Assembly (NCBI GenBank): GCA_016235765.1
Contig: JACRIZ010000027.1
Location: forward strand, 1-53,852
Direction of reading: 5' to 3'
DNA length: 53,852 nucleotides
Source of the DNA: Rhodocyclales bacterium
GTDB lineage: Bacteria > Pseudomonadota > Gammaproteobacteria > Burkholderiales > Rhodocyclaceae
Shown: positions 37,777-47,317 of the stretch, in pieces
Layout of the letters: each line of letters begins with the position of its first letter
How positions within the stretch are numbered: position 1 is the stretch's first letter
Position numbers and translations under genes: made by a program
Notes under the pieces: model-generated
Told to the model about the DNA's origin: nothing
What the model saw: the letters and a program-made list of their open reading frames with translations, nothing else
The model's database searches: none

Positions 37777-39000
37777 GTGCTGAAGAAGATCCGGGTCGCG
37801 GACTTGCGGCTGGGCATGCATATCCATGAGTTCTGCGGCTCCTGGATGGAACACCCGTTCTGGCGCGAAAATTTCGTCCTCGACAACACGGACGACGCGC
37901 GCCGCATCGCCGAAAGCGGCATTTCGGAAGTCTGGATCGACATCGCCAAGGGCACCGATGTCCTGACTAGTGCGCCGGCGGTATCGGTGGCGGAAACCGA
38001 AGTGGCCGTCACCGCGGCGCTGTCGGCGGCGGCCGAGCGCGACGAGCCGCCGATGCAGGTCTCGATGGCCGAGGAGGTCAAGCGGGCGGCACGGGTTTGT
38101 GCCAAGGCCAAGCAGGCGGTGGTTTCGATGTTCCAGGAAGCCCGCATGGGCAAGGCGATCAGCGCCGATGCCGCCGGCGCGATGGTCGACGAGATTTCAT
38201 CCTCGGTATTGCGCAACCCGGGCGCGCTGATCAGCCTGGCGCGGCTGAAGGATGCCGACGATTACACCTATCTGCACTCGGTTGCCGTCTGTGCCCTGAT
38301 GGTGGCCTTGTCGCGCCAGCTCGGTTTCGGCGAGCGCGAAACGCGCGAGGCCGGCATGGCCGGCCTGCTGCACGATCTCGGCAAGGCGCTGACCCCGGCC
38401 GAGGTGCTGAACAAGCCGGGCAAGCTGACCGACGCCGAGTTCGCGATCATCAAGCGGCATCCGGTCGAGGGCCATCGCATGCTGGCCGAGGCGCACGCGG
38501 TCGGCGAGATACCGCTCGAAGTCTGCCTGCACCACCACGAGAAGATGGATGGCACGGGCTACCCGGATCGACTGCCGGCCGAACAGATCACGCTGTTTTC
38601 GCGCATGGGCGCGGTCTGCGACGTCTACGACGCGATCACCTCCAACCGCCCGTACAAGGTGGGCTGGGATCCGGCCGAGTCGATCCGCAAGATGGCGGAG
38701 TGGTGCCAGGGCCACTTCGACGAGCGCATCTTCCAGGCCTTCGTGCGCAGCGTCGGCATCTATCCGATCGGGTCCTTCGTGCGCCTGGAATCGGGACGCC
38801 TGGGCGTGGTCGTCGAGCAGACCGAGAAGTCGCTGCTGACGCCGCGCGTCAAGGTCTTCTTCTCGGCCAGGTCGCAGACCCACATAGCACCCGAAATCGT
38901 CGACCTCGCGCGCGTCGGTGCAATGGACAAGATCATCAGCCGCGAAGATCCAGCCAAGTGGGGCATCCAGGACGTCGACCGCCACTGGGCTACGGCCTAG
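37777..39000 (+). CDS. HD-GYP domain protein, predicted c-di-GMP phosphodiesterase
   Basis: A 407-residue cytoplasmic protein. An N-terminal DUF3391-type segment (~1-130: [17 protein letters not shown]) precedes an HD-GYP domain (~160-350). The metal/active-site pattern is present: [39 protein letters not shown] and [13 protein letters not shown]. The HHExxDGxGYP box is intact, so c-di-GMP hydrolysis is expected. The start is GTG with AGGGG six bases upstream. It is a possible source of control over the c-di-GMP riboswitch at 10180-10270, but only by inference. Its TAG stop is interleaved with the stop of the convergent next gene. Confidence 0.93.
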   Translation: MLKKIRVADLRLGMHIHEFCGSWMEHPFWRENFVLDNTDDARRIAESGISEVWIDIAKGTDVLTSAPAVSVAETEVAVTAALSAAAERDEPPMQVSMAEEVKRAARVCAKAKQAVVSMFQEARMGKAISADAAGAMVDEISSSVLRNPGALISLARLKDADDYTYLHSVAVCALMVALSRQLGFGERETREAGMAGLLHDLGKALTPAEVLNKPGKLTDAEFAIIKRHPVEGHRMLAEAHAVGEIPLEVCLHHHEKMDGTGYPDRLPAEQITLFSRMGAVCDVYDAITSNRPYKVGWDPAESIRKMAEWCQGHFDERIFQAFVRSVGIYPIGSFVRLESGRLGVVVEQTEKSLLTPRVKVFFSARSQTHIAPEIVDLARVGAMDKIISREDPAKWGIQDVDRHWATA

Positions 39001-39230
39001 GCGGTCTGCCGCTCCAGTTCGGAGAGCCAGGCCAGCGCCTGGTCGCGCGTGGCACCGCACATTTCCAGCGCAGGCTGAAGGCCGGAACAACAGCCGGGTC
39101 GCTCCCGTGCGCCGAAAATGGTGCAGCGGAAATCAGCGGCCAGGTGTGCGCAGGCTGTGCCGGCCGGCTTGCCCAGGCTGCTGATCGACGGCGCGATGCA
39201 GCAGGCGCCGCAGCCCGGGCGGCATTCCAT
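38997..39230 (-). CDS. YkgJ-family cysteine cluster protein
   Basis: A 77-residue protein opening with [15 protein letters not shown], the CxxxCxxCC pattern of the YkgJ/UPF0153 family, plus C-x8-C and CC further on ([18 protein letters not shown]), probably binding zinc or an iron-sulphur cluster. Function is unknown in the family. It follows the PEBP gene by 2 bases and ends in the CTAG shared with the HD-GYP gene. Confidence 0.88.
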   Translation of the reverse strand: MECRPGCGACCIAPSISSLGKPAGTACAHLAADFRCTIFGARERPGCCSGLQPALEMCGATRDQALAWLSELERQTA

Positions 39231-39232
39231 GG

Positions 39233-39793
39233 CTACTTCTTGCGGCCGTAGTGCGCCGTGAAGCTGGCCTTGTCGATGGCATTGGCGTTAACCATGTAGC
39301 CGACCAGGGCGGCGGTCGCATCCGCGGCAACGTCGAGCTTGTCGACGCCCAGCGCGTAGACCGTGAACACGTAGCGGTGCGGTTTGTGGCCGACCGGCGG
39401 GCAGGGGCCTCCCCAACCTGGCGTGCCGAAGTCGGTACGGATCTGCACGGCCTCCTTGGGCAGTTTCCTGGCCGCCGGATCGCCGGCGCCCTGCTGCAGG
39501 CCGATGGTGTTGCCGGGCAGGTTGATGACGATCCAGTGCCACCAGCCGCTGCCTCCCGTCGGGGCATCCGGATCGTGCACCATGACGGCGAAGCTCTTGG
39601 CGCCCTTGGGCGGGCTCATCCAGACCAGGGCGGGCGAGACGTTCTCGCCTTCGCAGCCGAAGCCGTTGAAGACGAACTTCTCGCCGATCTGCCGTCTTTC
39701 ATTGACGTCGGGACTGCCGAGCGAGAAGCCGGAGGCCTGGACGCCTGTCGAGACAAGCAAGCCGATCGCGGCGGCGAAGAGGGCGATACGCAT
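39233..39793 (-). CDS. YbhB/YbcL-type phosphatidylethanolamine-binding (PEBP) protein, exported
   Basis: A 186-residue protein with a signal peptide ([16 protein letters not shown]). The PEBP ligand-pocket motifs are present: [40 protein letters not shown] and [19 protein letters not shown]. Bacterial members are periplasmic or cytoplasmic and mostly uncharacterised. I chose the ATG at 39793 ([11 protein letters not shown]), with AGGAG six bases upstream; an earlier ATG lacks this site and would disturb the signal peptide. Confidence 0.93.
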   Translation of the reverse strand: MRIALFAAAIGLLVSTGVQASGFSLGSPDVNERRQIGEKFVFNGFGCEGENVSPALVWMSPPKGAKSFAVMVHDPDAPTGGSGWWHWIVINLPGNTIGLQQGAGDPAARKLPKEAVQIRTDFGTPGWGGPCPPVGHKPHRYVFTVYALGVDKLDVAADATAALVGYMVNANAIDKASFTAHYGRKK

Positions 39794-39822
39794 GTGGGCT
39801 CCTTGGTTTCTTTGGATGGATG

Positions 39823-40275
39823 TTACCGGCAATAGGTGGCGACGCGCTGACTCGCGGCGTCGCGCGCGGCCTGGCGCTGGCTGTCGTCGAGGTAGTCGCG
39901 TTCGCCTTGTTCGTTCACCCGATACCGCGCGCCGCCCCGTTCGAGCGAGTCAAGCGCACTGCGGGCCGCGATACAGCGCTGCTGGTTTTCCTGATCAGCC
40001 TTGGCGGATGCCTGTTCCTTCTCGCGCGCCTGCTGGCGGCGCTGGTTCGACAGGTCCAGTTGTTCCTGCCAACTGCGGTTGCCTTGCGCGGGGGCAGCCT
40101 CGGGCGTGGCCGTCTGGCTGTTGAGCCTCTCGGTCTTCTGGCCGGGCGGTGGCGTGCTGCCGAAATGGGTGCGACCCTGGGCATCCACCCACTTGTAGAC
40201 ACCCTCGGCGCCGGCCGGGTCGGCCAGCAGGACTAGCACGATTGGAACTGCGGTCCAGCAGAGGCGGGTCACCAT
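39823..40275 (-). CDS. DUF4124 domain protein, exported
   Basis: A 150-residue secreted protein: signal peptide to ~23 (AVPIVLVLLADPAGA), then the DUF4124 motif GVYKWVDAQGRTHFGSTPPP (24-43), then a Gln/Arg/Ala-rich helical region likely to form a coiled coil (LSNQRRQQAREKEQASAKA). DUF4124 proteins are common in betaproteobacterial envelopes; function unknown. It begins 11 bases after thiC ends and may be transcribed with it. Confidence 0.88.
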   Translation of the reverse strand: MVTRLCWTAVPIVLVLLADPAGAEGVYKWVDAQGRTHFGSTPPPGQKTERLNSQTATPEAAPAQGNRSWQEQLDLSNQRRQQAREKEQASAKADQENQQRCIAARSALDSLERGGARYRVNEQGERDYLDDSQRQAARDAASQRVATYCR

Positions 40276-40286
40276 GGCTGACTTTC

Positions 40287-42140
<1,854 letters not shown>

Positions 42141-42243
42141 CTACTGGAAAGCCCCCCGGAATGCAACCCGTGGCATTTGCGGCTAAAGTATGCATGGATA
42201 GGGTCGTAATGACGTAAACCGCAAGTCGGATCAGGGGCTTTCA

Positions 42244-43776
42244 ATGCGCATCTCAACTATTTTCTCAGCAATTTCCGCGTCATTGGCGCTGGCCGGCGGT
42301 GCGCTGGCTGCCGACTGGCAGGCCGTGGCAACCGCGGGCGGCGAGCGGGTCGAGATCGACAAGGCCCGCATCATGCGCAGCGGGCCCGGTACCACGGTGG
42401 CCTGGACGCGGCTGGTATTGGGCCGCGAACTGAAGGATGGAGCCGGCAGCTATACGTCGGTGGTGGCGATGAACCGCTATGAATGCGGTGCCGGCGAGTT
42501 TGCGACGCTGCGCCGGATCTACATGAACGGGGACGTCCCCGTCCGTGAGGAAAAGATCAGTTCGCCCAAGACCGTCAGCACGTCAGCCGGCAGTCTGGAT
42601 GGCAAGCTGCTGGCCGAGGCCTGCAAGCTGCGTACGGTGGGCGAGGCGCAAGCGACTGCGGAGGCGGCGGCCAATGCCATGGGCGCCAACCAGCAACAGG
42701 GCAAGCCGGGCGTGATGTATGCCGACGTACGCGCCGCCGGCGAGGACGCCAAGAGCCTCGCGGTGCCCGTTGCCGAGACAGCCAAGCCCGAGCCCGCGGC
42801 CGAGAGCAAGCCGCAGTCCGCGGCCGAGACCAAGATCGAAGTCCGGCCACCCAGCGAACGGCCACGCTTCATCGGACTGCCCAAGGTCGACAAGCCGCAG
42901 CCGCCCGCCGAAGCCGAGGCCAAGGCGGCGGAGACCAAGGCCGCGGCCAAGCCGATGCCGGCCAAGGAAGCCACGCCTGTCGCCAACATCACCCGCCATG
43001 AGCGCGAGCGCCAGCTCGCCACCTCGGGCCCGCGCGCAGCGGCGCCGGCCAAGCCTGCTGTAAAGAAGGCGCCCATCCCGCAAACAGTGGTCAAGCATCA
43101 CGAGGTCCATTGGAGCTACGAGGGCGAGGGCTCGCCCGCCAACTGGGCCAAGCTCAAGCCCGAGTACGGCCTTTGCGCCAGCGGCAAGCGCCAGTCGCCA
43201 ATCGACATCCGCGAAGGCATACGCGTCGACCTCGAGCCGATACAGTTCGACTACCGGCCGACCATGTTCCGCATCGTCGACAACGGCCACACGATTCAGG
43301 TCAATGTCGGCGAAGGCAGCACCATGACCGTCATGGGCCGCAGCTACCAACTGCTGCAGTTCCACTTCCATCGCCCGTCCGAGGAGCGCGTTAACGGCAA
43401 GGCCTTCGAGATGGTGATCCACCTCGTTCATCGCGACGCCGAAGGCCGGCTGGCGGTCATCGCCGTGCTGCTCGACAAGGGCATCGAGAATCAGTTGATC
43501 CAGACGCTGTGGAACCACATGCCGCTGGAAGTCGACCAGGATGTGACGCCTTCGGTCGCCATCGACCTCAACGCGCTGCTACCCGAAAACCGCGCCTACT
43601 ACACCTACATGGGTTCGCTGACCACGCCGCCCTGCTCCGAAGACGTGCTGTGGATGGTGTTCAAGCAACCGATGCCGGTCTCGGCCGAGCAGGTCGGCAT
43701 CTTCTCCAGGCTATACCGAAACAACGCGCGGCCGATCCAGCCGTCGAACAACCGGCTGGTCAAGGAGAACCGCTGA
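42244..43776 (+). CDS. Exported alpha-carbonic anhydrase with N-terminal adhesin-E-like domain
   Basis: A 510-residue two-domain protein. Signal peptide 1-22 (SASLALAGGALA). Residues ~23-130 resemble the surface-adhesin protein E/CNP1-like domain (DWQAVATAGGERVEIDKARI, then YECGAGEFATLRRIYMNG). A 140-residue Ala/Lys/Pro/Glu-rich linker follows. The C-terminal ~230 residues are an alpha-type carbonic anhydrase: WSYEGEGSPANWAKL, CASGKRQSPIDI, zinc histidines in LLQFHFHRPSEE and MVIHLVHRD, and GSLTTPPCSEDVLW. It should interconvert CO2 and bicarbonate in the periplasm or at the surface. AGGGG precedes the ATG. The long linker may span peptidoglycan or act as a spacer. Confidence 0.92.
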   Translation: MRISTIFSAISASLALAGGALAADWQAVATAGGERVEIDKARIMRSGPGTTVAWTRLVLGRELKDGAGSYTSVVAMNRYECGAGEFATLRRIYMNGDVPVREEKISSPKTVSTSAGSLDGKLLAEACKLRTVGEAQATAEAAANAMGANQQQGKPGVMYADVRAAGEDAKSLAVPVAETAKPEPAAESKPQSAAETKIEVRPPSERPRFIGLPKVDKPQPPAEAEAKAAETKAAAKPMPAKEATPVANITRHERERQLATSGPRAAAPAKPAVKKAPIPQTVVKHHEVHWSYEGEGSPANWAKLKPEYGLCASGKRQSPIDIREGIRVDLEPIQFDYRPTMFRIVDNGHTIQVNVGEGSTMTVMGRSYQLLQFHFHRPSEERVNGKAFEMVIHLVHRDAEGRLAVIAVLLDKGIENQLIQTLWNHMPLEVDQDVTPSVAIDLNALLPENRAYYTYMGSLTTPPCSEDVLWMVFKQPMPVSAEQVGIFSRLYRNNARPIQPSNNRLVKENR

Positions 43777-43812
43777 TTGACCCCCGGCTTCTCCTTTTGC
43801 TCACAGCCGTTC

Positions 43813-43827
43813 CCGGCAGACTGCCGG
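43813..43827. terminator. Possible bidirectional hairpin between convergent genes
   Basis: CCGGCA-GAC-TGCCGG forms a 6-bp perfect stem in the 61-base gap between the carbonic anhydrase and mipA-type stops. There is no T-tract on either strand, so this is only a weak terminator candidate. Confidence 0.35.
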
Positions 43828-43837
43828 CCCACGCGGC

Positions 43838-44572
43838 CTACTTGAACTCGTAGCTCACCGCCACGTAGGCGTTCCAGCGGCTCTTGCGCCCGACCAGCGG
43901 GCTGTTGCTGATTTCCTCGTCGAGCGCCTTGTTGCGCAGGGTGAATGCCAGGTTCCAGTCGGCGGCGATGGGCGAACTGGTGTGGATGGCGACGTAGGGG
44001 TTCAGCGCCATGCCCGGCCGGTAGGACCTGAAGCCACCCTCGCCGGCATTCGTGCCGTAGTAGTAGCCGGTGTACTTGCTGGACATCAATTCCATGCCCA
44101 GCTCGGGGTAGATCGACAGCCATGAAATCGGCTTCCACGCGCCGATCCAACTGGCGTCGACCAGCATGCCTTCCGAGTCGCCGACGTCCTGCATCAGCGA
44201 AATCGAAATCGCGCCGATGGGCGAGTGCTGGAAGGTGCTGATGCCGACCAGTTGCGAGTTGTTCCGGTCGCGCACGCCGGCGCGCTTCAGGGTGCCGCTC
44301 TCCATCTCGTCCTGGACGATGCGCGTGCTGACTTCCAGGAAGCCATGGCCCATGGGCAGGGCCTGGAAGCCGAAGGTGTCGACGCGGCCGAAGAAGCGGC
44401 CCCACTGACCGTAGATGTAGGGCAGCACGTCGGTCTCGGTCGTCGTGCCGCGGTAAATTTCCTGGCGGCCGTAGATCCCCAGGCCGGCGTCGCCCGTGTA
44501 GCCGTCGGCCAGCGCGGTGGTGCTGGCGAGGAGTCCGGCGGCGAGGGGCGCGACCGATAGTCTGAATTTCAT
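43838..44572 (-). CDS. MipA/OmpV-family outer-membrane protein
   Basis: A 244-residue predicted beta-barrel with a signal peptide (APLAAGLLASTTALA) and alternating aromatic/polar strands such as TDVLPYIYGQWGRFFGRVDT, GYYYGTNAGEGGFRSYRPG and WNAYVAVSYEFK. The opening region and the final YEF pattern match MipA/OmpV (MltA-interacting scaffold) proteins. The terminal Lys after Phe is slightly unusual for an outer-membrane barrel. It is followed by the SirB-type gene on the same strand with a 32-base gap. Confidence 0.8.
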   Translation of the reverse strand: MKFRLSVAPLAAGLLASTTALADGYTGDAGLGIYGRQEIYRGTTTETDVLPYIYGQWGRFFGRVDTFGFQALPMGHGFLEVSTRIVQDEMESGTLKRAGVRDRNNSQLVGISTFQHSPIGAISISLMQDVGDSEGMLVDASWIGAWKPISWLSIYPELGMELMSSKYTGYYYGTNAGEGGFRSYRPGMALNPYVAIHTSSPIAADWNLAFTLRNKALDEEISNSPLVGRKSRWNAYVAVSYEFK

Positions 44573-44604
44573 GCGTTTCCTTTCATGGCGGCGAGGCGGG
44601 CAGA

Positions 44605-44982
44605 TTACTGGAAGGGGAGAGGATTCTTGGTGAGCGCGACGCCCACGACGTAGCCGACCGTGGCGAGGGCGCCGATGCCGCAGGCCAGGCGCAGTCTCGC
44701 CGGAAACGTCGCGCGCAGGGCGACGAAGCCGAGCACGATGTAGAGCACGACGGCGGCGAGCTTGGCCGTGATCCAGGCATCGACGAACGGCACCTGGTGC
44801 GTCAGAAAGGCCAGCGCAACACCTGCCGAAAACAGCAGCGTGTCGTTGATGTGCGGCAGGCGGAGCAGCCAGGGGCGCTGCAGCAGCGCCGAGCCCACGA
44901 TCGCCAGCACGCCGCGCGCGACGAAACCCGCGACGCTGACGACGGCGAACAGGATGTGCAGGTGCTTTAGTGCGGTGTACAT
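44605..44982 (-). CDS. SirB2-type small membrane protein
   Basis: A 125-residue integral membrane protein with about four TM helices. It opens with YTALKHLHILFAVVSVAGFV, typical of the SirB family, then LLRLPHINDTLLFSAGVALA and a final LRLACGIGALATVGYVVGVA. Function in the family is unknown (named from Salmonella invasion regulation). I chose the ATG at 44982; the upstream frame is polar and lies in the divergent promoter region. Confidence 0.85.
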   Translation of the reverse strand: MYTALKHLHILFAVVSVAGFVARGVLAIVGSALLQRPWLLRLPHINDTLLFSAGVALAFLTHQVPFVDAWITAKLAAVVLYIVLGFVALRATFPARLRLACGIGALATVGYVVGVALTKNPLPFQ

Positions 44983-45095
44983 GGGTGTGGAACGGCTGAT
45001 GTCAAAAATTCTCGCACATTTCCGGATTGCCGCATGAATCCTGTGTGACAACTGCCCATTGTGGCGAAAACCGTGCTCGATGTGTGCTGCGCGCC

Positions 45096-45101
45096 TATAC
45101 T
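45096..45101 (+). promoter_or_regulatory. Candidate -10 element for small basic protein
   Basis: TATACT on the plus strand, 43 bases before the ATG at 45139. No good -35 was found at 16-18 bases spacing. Confidence 0.35.
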
Positions 45102-45138
45102 CGGAGGGCGATTTCGCTGCCATGCAGGAGTACGCCTC

Positions 45139-45270
45139 ATGTCCAAGCTACAGAAGTCGAACAAGGAAGCCAAGAAACAGCCCGCACATTCGCCCAAGGA
45201 GAAGCGGGCTGCCAAGCTGGCCAAGAAGCACGCCGGCGATGCGGTGCCGCTGGTCGTACGCACTTCCTGA
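45139..45270 (+). CDS. Small lysine-rich basic protein
   Basis: A 43-residue protein, MSKLQKSNKEAKKQPAHSPK followed by EKRAAKLAKKHAGD and a hydrophobic end VPLVVRTS. AGGAG lies at 45126-45130, eight bases before the ATG, and a TATACT box lies upstream, so it looks genuinely expressed. A longer frame from 45061 exists but has no binding site. About a third of residues are Lys or Arg, suggesting nucleic acid or ribosome association; similar small proteins occur in betaproteobacteria, but I know no function. Confidence 0.7.
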   Translation: MSKLQKSNKEAKKQPAHSPKEKRAAKLAKKHAGDAVPLVVRTS

Positions 45271-45276
45271 GCTGTC

Positions 45277-46248
45277 CTACGCGTTGCGGAGCACGAGGTT
45301 GACGTCTTCCGCCGTACGCAGCGAACGTAGTGCGGCGAACATCGTTTCTGCCTGCGGATAGCTCCGCCGCATCAGGGTCAGCCACTGTTTGAGTCGCCCG
45401 GGTGCTTGCGTCGGCAGCACCTTGCGCTGTACTTGTGCCCAGAAGTCCATGACCATGGCAGCGACGGCATCCCACTGGGCGGCGCCATCACCCGCATGGC
45501 GTTCACGGATGCGCCGGGCCAGCAGCGGATCGGCCACGGCGCCGCGGCCCAGCATCACGTCCGCGCAGCCGGTCGCGTGCCGGATCGCGTCGTAGTCGGC
45601 GACGGTCCACACGTCGCCATTGGCGATGACCGGAATCCGCAGGGCCTCCCGGATCAGCCCGACCGCGTGCCAGCGGGCCGGCGGCCGATAACCGTCCTCC
45701 CGCGTCCGGGCGTGCACGACCAGTTCTTCCGCCCCGCCTTCCTGGAGGGCGCAGGCGCAGTCGATGGCCTGGCTGGTGTCGCGGATGCCGAGGCGCATCT
45801 TGGCGGTCACCGGAATATCGGGGGGCACGGCGGCCCGCACCGCCGCGGCGATGCGCCGCAGCAGGTCGGGTTCGGCGAGCAGCGCCGCGCCCCCTCGGTT
45901 GCGGTTGATCAACGGGGTCGGACAACCGAAGTTGAGGTCGATGCCGGCGGGCGAGAGTTGCGCGACGCGCGCCGCATTTGCCGCCAGCAGGTCGGGATCG
46001 GAGCCGAGCAGTTGCACGCGCACGGGCGTGCCGGCGCGGGTGCGCGATGCGTGCTTCAGTTCCGGGCTGATGCGCGTGAAGGCCGAGTGCGGCAGCACCG
46101 TGGCGCTGACCCGCACGAACTCGGTCACGCACCAGTCGTAGCCGCCCGCCCGCGTCAGCACGTCGCGCAGGACGTCGTCGGCCAGCCCCTCCATCGGGGC
46201 GAGGATCAGGCGCGGCTGGCCGGGTAGGAGTGCGGCATCTCCGGTCAC
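45277..46248 (-). CDS. dusC: tRNA-dihydrouridine synthase (DusC type)
   Basis: FMN-dependent reduction of uridine to dihydrouridine in tRNA. 323 residues, TIM-barrel then a C-terminal helical domain. Motifs are LILAPMEGLADDVLRDVL, the catalytic Cys in GIDLNFGCPTPLINRNRGGA, KMRLGIRD, VVHARTREDGY and IANGDVWT. EGLAD and the short C-terminal domain favour DusC (U16) over DusA/B. Start is GTG at 46248, overlapping the previous stop as GTGA. It is convergent with the small basic gene, 6 bases apart. Confidence 0.93.
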   Translation of the reverse strand: MTGDAALLPGQPRLILAPMEGLADDVLRDVLTRAGGYDWCVTEFVRVSATVLPHSAFTRISPELKHASRTRAGTPVRVQLLGSDPDLLAANAARVAQLSPAGIDLNFGCPTPLINRNRGGAALLAEPDLLRRIAAAVRAAVPPDIPVTAKMRLGIRDTSQAIDCACALQEGGAEELVVHARTREDGYRPPARWHAVGLIREALRIPVIANGDVWTVADYDAIRHATGCADVMLGRGAVADPLLARRIRERHAGDGAAQWDAVAAMVMDFWAQVQRKVLPTQAPGRLKQWLTLMRRSYPQAETMFAALRSLRTAEDVNLVLRNA

Positions 46249-46529
46249 GAATGGCCGTGCCCGTGGCCGTGCTTTGTCGGTGCCGGCGCGGCCGCCGGAG
46301 TGGCCGGCTCGGGGTAGCGGATCACCACGAGTTGCTCATCCGGCTCGAACCAGAATTCGCCGTGCGGCCCCTTGAGATTGCCGGTGATCAGCAGGATCAG
46401 GCCATCTTCCGAACGAACCTCCGTGATGGTTTCCCACGCGAAGGTGGGATGGGCGTTGGTGCCGGTGCCGCTGTAGATATGATCGTTCACCCGCACCTCC
46501 GATGCCACCACGGTGATCTTGCTGGTCAT
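46245..46529 (-). CDS. Small protein with histidine-rich C-terminus
   Basis: A 94-residue cytoplasmic protein of unknown family. Residues 1-75 look like one beta-rich domain (SKITVVASEVRVNDHIYSG, then LILLITGNLKGPHGEFWFEP). A Pro/Ala linker leads to the tail KHGHGHGHS, which could bind Ni, Co or Zn. GGGGGAG lies five bases before the ATG. It sits between bluB and dusC, overlapping dusC by 4 bases and 116 bases from bluB. The neighbourhood suggests a cobalt-related role for the tail, which is speculative. Confidence 0.75.
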   Translation of the reverse strand: MTSKITVVASEVRVNDHIYSGTGTNAHPTFAWETITEVRSEDGLILLITGNLKGPHGEFWFEPDEQLVVIRYPEPATPAAAPAPTKHGHGHGHS

Positions 46530-46645
46530 GGCCGCTCCCCCGCCAAAGTTGCATTTCCACCATCGCCTGCCGACGCGCAGCAGGTCGTCGCGCCGATTGT
46601 GCCAGAGTCGTCCCGGCCCGCGACGAAGCGAGGGGCCACGGGTCG

Positions 46646-47317
46646 TCAATACGTGGTCGGCGTGCCGCCGGCACTGACTTTCCAGCGTTCCTCGAACAAC
46701 ACGTCGTCGGCACCGAGGCGCCTGCCCCAGCCGGCGGTTTCGAGCAGCGGCGCGGCCGGGAATTCCGCGACCGGGCCGATGCAGAGAATGGCAACCGGCT
46801 GGGCGCCGGCCGGCATGCCGAGCAAGCTGGCGACTGCGGCCGGGTCGAAGAAGGAGACCCAGCCCAGCCCGATGCCTTCGGCGCGCGCCAGCAGCCACAT
46901 GTTCTGGATGGCGCAGGCAACCGAGGCGATGTCCATTGCCGGCAGTGTGCGGCGACCGAAGATGTGCGGCTCGCGCCCGGGCATCAGCGCCGCGACCAGC
47001 ACCTCGGCGCAATCGCGAATGCCTTCGATCTTGAGCGTGAGGAATTCGTCGCGGCGCGTCGGCAGCGCGTTGGCGGTCGCCTGGCGCTCGGTCTCGACGA
47101 TCTCCTGCAGTGCCGCGCGCGTCGCCGGCGCGGCGACGCGCACGAAACGCCAGGGCTGCATGAAGCCGACCGAGGGCGCGCGCAGCGCAACATCGATCAT
47201 TCGGCCGAGCAGCCCCTCGGGCAGCGCGCCCGGCACGAAGTGGCGCATGTCGCGCCGCTCGTCGATGGCGCGGCGGACGGCGGCGATCTCGGCATCGGAG
47301 TAGCGGTGTTCGGTCAT
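46646..47317 (-). CDS. bluB: 5,6-dimethylbenzimidazole synthase BluB
   Basis: Oxygen-dependent cleavage of FMNH2 to dimethylbenzimidazole, the lower ligand of B12. 223 residues, nitroreductase fold: ERRDMRHFVPGALPEGLLGR near 22-41, LRAPSVGFMQPWRFVRV, PAMDIASVACAIQNMWLLAR, and IGLGWVSFFDP. The ATG at 47317 overlaps the cobB stop as ATGA. Its presence with cobO and cobB points to making or remodelling of full cobalamin. Confidence 0.95.
   Translation of the reverse strand: MTEHRYSDAEIAAVRRAIDERRDMRHFVPGALPEGLLGRMIDVALRAPSVGFMQPWRFVRVAAPATRAALQEIVETERQATANALPTRRDEFLTLKIEGIRDCAEVLVAALMPGREPHIFGRRTLPAMDIASVACAIQNMWLLARAEGIGLGWVSFFDPAAVASLLGMPAGAQPVAILCIGPVAEFPAAPLLETAGWGRRLGADDVLFEERWKVSAGGTPTTY

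Noticed and set aside
42210-42310. CCTGATCCG and GCTGAGA on the minus strand before thiC, suggesting a TPP riboswitch
   Set aside because: Spacing and the remaining core (GGGGTGC at the 5' side, TAATGCCAG-GTAGGGA at the 3' side) are missing, and GCTGAGA lies inside the start of the divergent gene.
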